Source: Hydrogenophaga intermedia
GTDB taxonomy: Bacteria; Pseudomonadota; Gammaproteobacteria; Burkholderiales; Burkholderiaceae_C
Assembly: GCF_023715105.1 (NCBI RefSeq)
Contig: NZ_JAMBNO010000001.1
Coordinates: 1 to 64,000 of the forward strand
Direction of reading: 5' to 3'
DNA: 64,000 nucleotides
A program made the translations under genes and the position numbers. The notes beneath the pieces are model-generated. The model was not told the DNA's origin. It was given only the letters and a program-made list of their open reading frames with translations, and searched no databases. This document shows, one piece after another, positions 58,102-64,000 of this stretch (positions are counted from its first letter, which is position 1; each line of letters starts with the position of its first letter).

Positions 58102-59522
58102 GGGGTCAGAACGCGTCCAGGGTTGAGGCGGTTGTGCGGGTCCAGCGCCTGCTTGATGCGGCGCATCAGCGCCAGCGCGACCGGGTCCTTGAAGTGGGTG
58201 AGGTGCTCCGCCTTCAGGCTGCCCACGCCGTGCTCCGCGCTGATCGAGCCATGGTAGCGAGCCACCGCCTCGAACACCAGTTGATTCACGCGCGATTCCT
58301 GCTCCAGCAGGAACTTTTTGGCATCGCCGCCGGCTGGCGCCTGCACGTTGTAGTGCAGGTTGCCGTCGCCCAGGTGGCCGAAATTCACCAGCCGCACGCC
58401 CGCAATCTCGCGCTGCAGCAAGGCGTCGGTCTCGTCGCAGAAGGCCGGGATGCGCGAGACCGGGATGCTGATGTCGTGCTTGATGTTCAGGCCTTCCTGC
58501 GCTTGCGCCAGCGGAATGCTCTCGCGGATGTGCCACAGCGCGTGCGCCTGGGCGATGGATTCGGCCACCACCGCGTCGCTCACCAGACCTTGTTCCATGG
58601 CCGCTTCGAGCAGGCCTTCGAACTGGGCGCGGGCGTGGTCTTCACCCTCGCTGTCGCTGTTCTCCAGCAGCACGCAGTAGGGCGAATCCTTCCACAACGG
58701 CACGCGCAGCTGCGGCATGTGCCGATCGACCAGCGAGAGGGCGAACTGCCCCATCACCTCGAAACCCGTGAGCCCGGCCGCCAGGCGCTGCTGCGCCAGG
58801 CCTAGCAGTTCCACGGCGGCCTGCAGCGTGGGCACGGCGGCCCAGGCGGTGAGCGTGGCCGCCGGCTGCGGATAGAGCTTGAGCGTGGCCGCGGTGATGA
58901 TGCCCAGCGTGCCTTCGCTGCCCACGAACAGGTCGCGCAGGTCGTAGCCGGTGTTGTCCTTGCGCAGGCCGGAGAGGCCGTGCCAAACCTCGCCGTCGGG
59001 CGTGACCACCTCCAGGCCCAGGCACAGGTCGCGCGCGTTGCCATAGCGCAGCACCTGCGTGCCGCCCGCGTTGGTGGCCAGGTTGCCGCCGATGGTGCAA
59101 CTGCCCTCGGCGGCCAGGCTCAGCGGGAACAGCAGGCCCTCGGCCTCGGCTGCCTGCTGCACGGCCTGCAGCACGCAGCCGGCTTCCACCGTCATGGTGA
59201 GGTTGGCGCGGTCGATACCGCGCACCGTGTTCATGCGCTGCAGGCTCAACACCACCTGCGTGCCGGAATCGTCGGGCACCGAGCCCACCACCAGCCCGGT
59301 GTTGCCGCCTTGCGGGACCAGGCTCGCGCCGTGCGCTGCGCAGGCCCGCACCACAGCCGCCACCTCGGGTGTGCTGGCGGGGCGCACCACCGCCAGCGCG
59401 TGGCCGTGGGCACGCTGGCGCCAGTCGCGCTCCCAGGCGGCGAGGTCATGGGTGTCGCGCGTGAGCACGTGGCCATGGCCAACCGCGTCGCGCAGGGCCT
59501 GGAGCAGCGCGGCCCGGTTCAT
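58098..59522 (-). CDS. FAD-linked dehydrogenase, GlcD / D-2-hydroxyacid type
   Basis: 474 residues. The FAD-binding PCMH-type domain has PQGGNTGLVVGSVPDDSG (70-87) and GSCTIGGNLATNAGGTQVLRYG. The C-terminal cap has NFGHLGDGNLHYNV and SAEHGVGSLK, typical of D-lactate or D-2-hydroxyglutarate dehydrogenases. It oxidises a D-2-hydroxyacid and passes electrons to a flavoprotein or quinone. It overlaps by four bases with both the DUF2069 gene upstream and the transglycosylase downstream. Exact substrate is uncertain. Confidence 0.92.
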   Translation of the reverse strand: MNRAALLQALRDAVGHGHVLTRDTHDLAAWERDWRQRAHGHALAVVRPASTPEVAAVVRACAAHGASLVPQGGNTGLVVGSVPDDSGTQVVLSLQRMNTVRGIDRANLTMTVEAGCVLQAVQQAAEAEGLLFPLSLAAEGSCTIGGNLATNAGGTQVLRYGNARDLCLGLEVVTPDGEVWHGLSGLRKDNTGYDLRDLFVGSEGTLGIITAATLKLYPQPAATLTAWAAVPTLQAAVELLGLAQQRLAAGLTGFEVMGQFALSLVDRHMPQLRVPLWKDSPYCVLLENSDSEGEDHARAQFEGLLEAAMEQGLVSDAVVAESIAQAHALWHIRESIPLAQAQEGLNIKHDISIPVSRIPAFCDETDALLQREIAGVRLVNFGHLGDGNLHYNVQAPAGGDAKKFLLEQESRVNQLVFEAVARYHGSISAEHGVGSLKAEHLTHFKDPVALALMRRIKQALDPHNRLNPGRVLTP

Positions 59523-59983
59523 GGCTTGCGCGCCACCGCACGTTCGGCGGCGGCGTTGGCAGCGGCCACGTCGGCCGCCACGGCATCGGCGCCGGCGGCG
59601 CGCAGGCGCAGGCGCACGTGCAGCGCGCAGGCCACGAACAGCGCCACGCACAGCAGCGTCTGCAGCACCGCCATCAGCGTGGACATGCCGCTCTCGCCGC
59701 TGGTGGCGCGCACCACGCCCTCGGTGAAGTACAGCCACACCAGCAGGCTCACCCAGCGGTAGGTGTACATGCGGTTCTTCAGCAGCCCGGCCAGCGGCAC
59801 CGCCAGCGGCAGCACCTTGATGGCCCACCAGGAGCCGCCTTCGCGCAGCGGCGCGAGCCAGAGCTCCCACGCCAGGCCGACCACGATCAGGCCGACCAGG
59901 CTGGCCACGGCCAGCTGCCGCGTCAGGGCCACGCGCGAGGCCGTTTCAGCCGTGCTGGCCGTATCTGCAGAAGGGTGGGACAT
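59519..59983 (-). CDS. DUF2069 membrane protein
   Basis: 154 residues from ATG 59983. Four hydrophobic segments are seen, with VLPLAVPLAGLLKNRMYTYRW and WVSLLVWLYFTEGVVRATS matching DUF2069 proteins. Function is unknown. The Ala-rich C-terminus adds nothing recognisable. It overlaps the flavin dehydrogenase start by four bases and is divergent from yihY (39-base gap), so both promoters are compressed into that gap or lie in coding sequence. Confidence 0.85.
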   Translation of the reverse strand: MSHPSADTASTAETASRVALTRQLAVASLVGLIVVGLAWELWLAPLREGGSWWAIKVLPLAVPLAGLLKNRMYTYRWVSLLVWLYFTEGVVRATSGESGMSTLMAVLQTLLCVALFVACALHVRLRLRAAGADAVAADVAAANAAAERAVARKP

Positions 59984-60022
59984 GCGCTCGGGCCGGAAAA
60001 AGGAGGCTGGCATGATATCGGG

Positions 60023-61264
60023 ATGACCTTGTCCGAGCGGCTTGAAGCCCTGTCCGAATTCGCGCGCCACTTCTGGCGCGGCGTGCTCGATTTCCCCTGG
60101 CAGACCACCGCGCTCACGCTGCGCGAACGCTTCCGTGAAGACCGCCTGGGCATCACCGCCAGCAGCCTGACTTTCACCACCACCATCTCGCTGGTGCCCC
60201 TTTTCACGGTGGCGCTGGCCATCTTCAGCGCCTTCCCGATGTTCGAGCGGCTGCAGCGCACCCTGCAGCGCAGCCTGGTGGAAAGTCTGGTGCCCGAGAG
60301 CATCGCGCGCCCGGTGCTGCTCTACCTGAACCAGTTCGCGGCCAAGGCCGCCCAGATGGGCTGGGCCGGCGCGCTGGTGCTGTTGATCACGGCACTGGCG
60401 CTCATCCTCACCATCGACCGCAAACTCAACGACATCTGGCGCGTGCGCCAGCCACGGCCGATCACGCAGCGCATCCTCGTGTACTGGGCCGTACTCACGC
60501 TCGGGCCGCTGTTGCTGGCCGGCAGCGTGGCCGCAACCAGCTATGCCGTGGGCAGCCCGCGCGACCTGGCCGCGTTGCCCGCGCCGCTGCGCTTGCTGCT
60601 CGATTCCCTGCAACTGATCATGGTGACCGGCGGGCTGGCTGCGCTTTACCGCTACGTGCCCAACACACGCGTGCGCTGGAGCCACGCGCTGGTGGGTGGT
60701 TTCTTTGCGGCGGTGGCGCTGGAGGTGGCCAAGGGCGTGCTGGCCTGGTACCTCAAGCAGGTGCCCACCTTCTCGATGCTCTACGGCACCTTCGCCACCG
60801 CGCCGATCCTGCTGGTGTGGATCTACCTGGCCTGGGTGATCGTGCTGCTGGGCGCGGTGATCGCGGCCTACCTGCCCAGCCTGCTGGCCGGCGTGGCGCG
60901 CCGCGGTGATGCGCCGGGCTGGTCGTTCCAGCTGGCGCTGGAGGTGCTGGCGCAACTGCACGCCGCGCGCGCCGCCGTTCCCAAGGGCCAGAGCCTGGAG
61001 GCACTGGCCACCGCCTTGCGCGTGGAGGCGTTGCAACTGGAGGAGCCCGTCGCGGCGCTGGTGGCGCTGGACTGGCTGGGGCGGCTCGACGAGGAGGGCG
61101 AGCGCTATGTGCTCCTCATCGACCCGGCGCAGACCGCGCTGGGCCCGCTGATGGAGCGGTTGCTGCTGTCGCGTCAGAGCGCCACGGCACGGCTGTGGGA
61201 GCGCAGCCACTGGGCGGGCATGACAGTGGACGAAGCGCTGCCCGAACCGCTCAGCCTGCGCTGA
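60023..61264 (+). CDS. yihY: YihY/UPF0761 family inner-membrane protein
   Basis: 413 residues. The N-terminal six-helix YihY/BrkB domain (about 20-295) has ITASSLTFTTTISLVPLF, then ILVYWAVLTLGPLLLAGS, and FSMLYGTFATAPILLVWIYL. A C-terminal cytosolic winged-helix-like region (about 305-400) is seen in the long members of this family. The protein was once called RNase BN, which is not supported. The 3' end overlaps the convergent P450 gene by 14 bases. Confidence 0.93.
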   Translation: MTLSERLEALSEFARHFWRGVLDFPWQTTALTLRERFREDRLGITASSLTFTTTISLVPLFTVALAIFSAFPMFERLQRTLQRSLVESLVPESIARPVLLYLNQFAAKAAQMGWAGALVLLITALALILTIDRKLNDIWRVRQPRPITQRILVYWAVLTLGPLLLAGSVAATSYAVGSPRDLAALPAPLRLLLDSLQLIMVTGGLAALYRYVPNTRVRWSHALVGGFFAAVALEVAKGVLAWYLKQVPTFSMLYGTFATAPILLVWIYLAWVIVLLGAVIAAYLPSLLAGVARRGDAPGWSFQLALEVLAQLHAARAAVPKGQSLEALATALRVEALQLEEPVAALVALDWLGRLDEEGERYVLLIDPAQTALGPLMERLLLSRQSATARLWERSHWAGMTVDEALPEPLSLR

Positions 61265-62528
61265 ACGGTGCCGCCAGAAATCCTCGAAAGCGCGCTCGTC
61301 CGCCGCGCGTGGGCGCTGCCGTGAGCCGGTAGCCCGGGAAGCGACGCAGGAATCGGCCGATGGCGATGCGGCCTTCCAGGCGCGCCAGGCTCAAGCCCGC
61401 GCACTGGTGGATGCCGAAGCCGAAAGCCAGGTGCTTGTTCGGCTCGCGCGCGATGTCCAGCGTCTCGGGGTCGGGGAACTGCGCCGGGTCGCGGTTGGCG
61501 GCGCCGATGCACAGCGTGACCAGCGTGCCGGCGGGCAGGTCGAGATCGCCGATGCGCACGTCCTTGATGGCGCGGCGGTTGCCGAGCTGGTTGGACGACT
61601 CGTAGCGCAGGAACTCGTCGACCGCGCGGTCGAGCACGGCCACCTCGTCGCCCGTGTTCATGCGCTCCAGCAGTTGCGTGCGCACGCTGGGGAATTCCTG
61701 CAACGCCACCAGCGCGTTGCCGATCAGGTTGGTGGTGGTCTCGTGGCCCGCGTTGAGCAGGAAGATGCAGTTCTGCAGCAGCTCGACTTCGCTCAATTGC
61801 TCGCCATCGGCCTCGCCCTGGATCAGGCGCGTGAGCACGTCGCGCTCCGGGTCGAGTGGCGCCAGCCGGCGCGCGGCCACCAGCGTGCGCAGGTAGTCGC
61901 ACATCTCGGTGACGGCGTGGTGGCCGCGGCGGGCCTGCTCGGGTGTGATGCTGGGCTCCAGCGCGCCCAGGATGGCGAGCGACCAGTCGCGCAGCGGCCC
62001 GCGCTCGGCGTGCGGCACACCGAGCAGGTTGCCGATGATCTCCACCGGAATGGCGGCCGCAAAATCCTCGATCAGGTCGCCACCTTCGCGCGCAGCGATG
62101 TGGTCCAGCAAGCGGTCCACCAGCTCGATCAGGCCGGCCTCCATGTCGGCAATCGCACGCCGTGTGAGGGCGCCCATGATCAGGTGACGCACGCGCGTGT
62201 GCAGCGGCGGGTCGTTGAACACCAGGCTGGTGGTGTGGTGCTGGAACAGCGGCGTGCCCTCGCCGTACTTGGGCGCGAACTCCACGTGCTTGTCGGAGCT
62301 GAAGGCCTGCGCGTCGCGGTACACCGCGGCCAGATCGGCCCAGCGCGTGAGGAACACCGATCCGTCGGGCATGCGCCGCACCGGCTCGCGCTCGCGCAGC
62401 GCGCGGTACACCGGGTAGGGGTTGCTGAAGAAGTCGGGCGGCAGGGCGCGCAGGTCGAACGTGTTCGCGATGGCCTGCGCGCGCTCGGCCGTCATCGGCG
62501 GGGTGATGTCGTGGGCAGTGATCGTCAT
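61251..62528 (-). CDS. Cytochrome P450 (bacterial class I, soluble)
   Basis: 425 residues. The I-helix oxygen motif is LNAGHETTTNLIGNAL. The K-helix ExxR is in EFLRYESSNQ. The haem loop FGFGIHQCAGLSLARLEGRI has Cys376 as haem ligand. Size and lack of a membrane anchor indicate a soluble monooxygenase needing a ferredoxin partner, which is not encoded nearby. The ATG overlaps the hydrolase stop (62525-62528). Substrate unknown. Similar enzymes of this subgroup act on terpenoids, alkanes or aromatics. Confidence 0.93.
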   Translation of the reverse strand: MTITAHDITPPMTAERAQAIANTFDLRALPPDFFSNPYPVYRALREREPVRRMPDGSVFLTRWADLAAVYRDAQAFSSDKHVEFAPKYGEGTPLFQHHTTSLVFNDPPLHTRVRHLIMGALTRRAIADMEAGLIELVDRLLDHIAAREGGDLIEDFAAAIPVEIIGNLLGVPHAERGPLRDWSLAILGALEPSITPEQARRGHHAVTEMCDYLRTLVAARRLAPLDPERDVLTRLIQGEADGEQLSEVELLQNCIFLLNAGHETTTNLIGNALVALQEFPSVRTQLLERMNTGDEVAVLDRAVDEFLRYESSNQLGNRRAIKDVRIGDLDLPAGTLVTLCIGAANRDPAQFPDPETLDIAREPNKHLAFGFGIHQCAGLSLARLEGRIAIGRFLRRFPGYRLTAAPTRGGRARFRGFLAAPFSAG

Positions 62529-63343
62529 GCCTGCAGGAAGTCGCGGATCGCGAACAGCGTGGCGTCGGGCGTTTCGGTCATCTGGTGGTGGCCCACGGGC
62601 AGTGTGGCCACGCGCACCGCCTTGCCAGCGGCCTTGCCGGTGTCGATCAGGCCCTTGGCGGCCCTGGCCTGCGCCATCTGATCAAGCGCGCCGAGCACGA
62701 ACAGCACCGGGCAGGTGAGCGTCTTCATCGCCACTTCGCCGTTGGCGTAGCTGTCGCAGGCCACGAAACCGCGGTGGAATACGTTGACCTTCGGGTTGCT
62801 GCGCAGCACGCGGCGCCCCAGCGCCATGCCCGCGCCATACACCCAGGTGCCCGGGCCCAGGGCCGACGGCGGGGCGGCCAGCGTGCTGCGGCTGAACACG
62901 TTGACCATCTTCAGCGCCTTCTCGGGCTCGTCGATCGAGGCCTGCAGCAGCGCGGGCGAGACCTTCATCGGGTGGGCCACGCCCACCAGCACCAGGTGCG
63001 TGATGCGCTCTTTCAGCCGTGCCGCCGCCTCCAGCCCGACCAGCGCGCCCCAGCTGTGACCGACCAGCGCGGCGCGCTGCACGCCCGCGGCGTCGAGCAG
63101 CGCGGCAATGAAGTCGGCTGCCTGTTCCACCGAGGCAGGCGCCTCGCCGCCACTGCGCGCGTGGCCCGGTAAGTCCAGCGCGAGCACGTTGAAGCCGTGG
63201 TTGGCGAGATAGCGGCTCTGCAGCGCCCACACGCTGTGGTCGTTGAGCACGCCGTGGATGAAGACCACCGTGGGTTTGGCGGTGTCGAAGGGTTTGCCGC
63301 CGGTGTAGCAGTAGGTCTTGGCGCCTTTGACGAGCAGTTCCAT
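62525..63343 (-). CDS. Alpha/beta-fold hydrolase
   Basis: 272 residues from ATG 63343; a GTG one codon earlier is less likely. VVFIHGVLNDHSVW gives the oxyanion loop, and VGHSWGALVGLEAAARL holds nucleophile Ser97. The acid is likely in LGALDQMAQ, and the His lies in PVGHHQMTETPD. It could be an esterase or haloperoxidase-like enzyme. The four-base overlap with the P450 gene suggests sequential action on one hydrophobic substrate. The start shares one base with the upstream metY-like stop. Confidence 0.88.
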   Translation of the reverse strand: MELLVKGAKTYCYTGGKPFDTAKPTVVFIHGVLNDHSVWALQSRYLANHGFNVLALDLPGHARSGGEAPASVEQAADFIAALLDAAGVQRAALVGHSWGALVGLEAAARLKERITHLVLVGVAHPMKVSPALLQASIDEPEKALKMVNVFSRSTLAAPPSALGPGTWVYGAGMALGRRVLRSNPKVNVFHRGFVACDSYANGEVAMKTLTCPVLFVLGALDQMAQARAAKGLIDTGKAAGKAVRVATLPVGHHQMTETPDATLFAIRDFLQA

Positions 63344-64000
63344 CACGCACCCGCCTTTTCTGCGGCCTTGAGTGCGCGCTTGAGGTCGTCGATCAGGTCG
63401 TCCGCGTCTTCCAGGCCGATGGATAGCCGGATGGTGCCGGGCCCGATGCCTGCACCCGCGAGCGCCTCGTCGCTCATGCGGAAGTGCGTCGTGCTCGCGG
63501 GGTGGATCACCAGCGAGCGGCAGTCGCCCACGTTGGCCAGGTGGCTGAAGATCTTGAGCGACTCGATGAAGGCGCGGCCCTGCGCGCGCGAGCCGTTGAT
63601 GTCGAAGCTGAACACCGAGCCCGCGCCGCGCGCGCCGAAGCGCAGCAGCTTGTTGGCGAGCGTATGGCTGGGGTGCGATTCCATCAGCGGGTGCCCCACG
63701 CGGCCCACCAGCGGGTGGCTGGCCAGGAATTGCACCACCTTCTCGGTGTTGCTCATGTGACGCTCCATGCGCAGCGACAAGGTCTCGATGCCCTGCAGGA
63801 TGAGCCAGGCGGTGTGCGGGCTCATGCAGGCGCCGAAATCGCGCAGGCCTTCGCGGCGCGCGCGCAGCAGGAAGGCGCCCACCGTGGACTCTTCGGTGAA
63901 CACCATGTTGTGAAAGCCCTCGTAGGGCGCGCTGAACTCGGGGAAGTGGCCCGCCGCGTCCCAGTCGAAGCTGCCGCCGTCGATCAGCACGCCGCCGATC
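63343..64000 (-). CDS. O-acetylhomoserine/cysteine-methionine metabolism PLP enzyme, C-terminal half
   Basis: The gene enters from the right edge. The 219 visible residues are the C-terminal half of a MetY/CysD-type enzyme: IGGVLIDGGSFDW, then FLLRARREGLRDFGACMSPH and the characteristic ETLSLRMERHMSNTEKV. GSVFSFDINGSR and SLVIHPASTTH continue to the end, IGPGTIRLSIGLEDADDLIDDL. The PLP-binding lysine would lie about ten residues beyond the edge. It makes homocysteine from O-acetylhomoserine and sulphide. The gene is upstream of, and overlapping by one base, the hydrolase gene. Confidence 0.93.
   Translation of the reverse strand, partial: IGGVLIDGGSFDWDAAGHFPEFSAPYEGFHNMVFTEESTVGAFLLRARREGLRDFGACMSPHTAWLILQGIETLSLRMERHMSNTEKVVQFLASHPLVGRVGHPLMESHPSHTLANKLLRFGARGAGSVFSFDINGSRAQGRAFIESLKIFSHLANVGDCRSLVIHPASTTHFRMSDEALAGAGIGPGTIRLSIGLEDADDLIDDLKRALKAAEKAGA

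Overview
The window comes from a high-GC betaproteobacterium of the order Burkholderiales, most likely family Comamonadaceae. Supporting signs are the tmRNA with tag peptide ANDERFALAA, the fused aroA-cmk gene in the order gyrA-serC-pheA-tyrA-aroA/cmk-rpsA-ihfB-lapA-lapB, the abundance of TRAP transporters, and the C-rich/G-rich palindromic repeats typical of this family. No rRNA, tRNA, CRISPR array, insertion sequence or prophage was seen. No gene-free gap exceeds about 300 bases.

Region 1 (1-6819): a catabolic operon on the minus strand. It holds an SDR dehydrogenase, a TRAP binding protein, a fused TRAP DctQM permease, E1 alpha and E1 beta of a thiamine-diphosphate 2-oxoacid/acetoin-type dehydrogenase, and the start of a ketol-acid reductoisomerase. 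A divergent IclR regulator follows, with a perfect operator-like palindrome in front of it. Next are crcB (fluoride channel) and rdgC.

Region 2 (8257-19740): two closely related three-gene TRAP systems sit on either side of a LysR regulator. The rightward arm is LysR, a DUF1445/D-glutamate-cyclase-like protein, TRAP P-Q-M and a fused 5-oxoprolinase/hydantoinase. It reads as an uptake and opening route for 5-oxoproline, D-glutamate or a similar lactam.

Region 3 (19843-21654): one isolated gene of more ordinary base composition. It encodes a 603-residue protein that looks like a type III effector cysteine protease of the ShET2/OspD3/EspL family: an ACRH motif, a His, an Asp-Pro-Asn motif, then C-terminal repeats of about 48 residues. 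This is the most unexpected item in the window.

Region 4 (21673-36048): housekeeping genes. These are lapB, lapA, ihfB, rpsA, aroA-cmk, tyrA, pheA, serC and gyrA on the minus strand, then ompA, ubiG, gph and ssrA on the plus strand. aroA carries an in-frame insertion of a palindromic intergenic repeat.

Region 5 (36171-43982): a complete type IV pilus minor-pilin operon, fimT-pilV-pilW-pilX-pilY1-pilE.

Region 6 (43998-64000): mixed chromosomal genes. The nitrogen-control set glnA-(small secreted protein)-glnL-glnG has a candidate sigma-54 promoter. It is followed by xthA, folA, an EamA exporter, thyA, a lytic transglycosylase, a GlcD-like flavin dehydrogenase, DUF2069, yihY, a cytochrome P450, an alpha/beta hydrolase and the 3' part of a metY-like gene.
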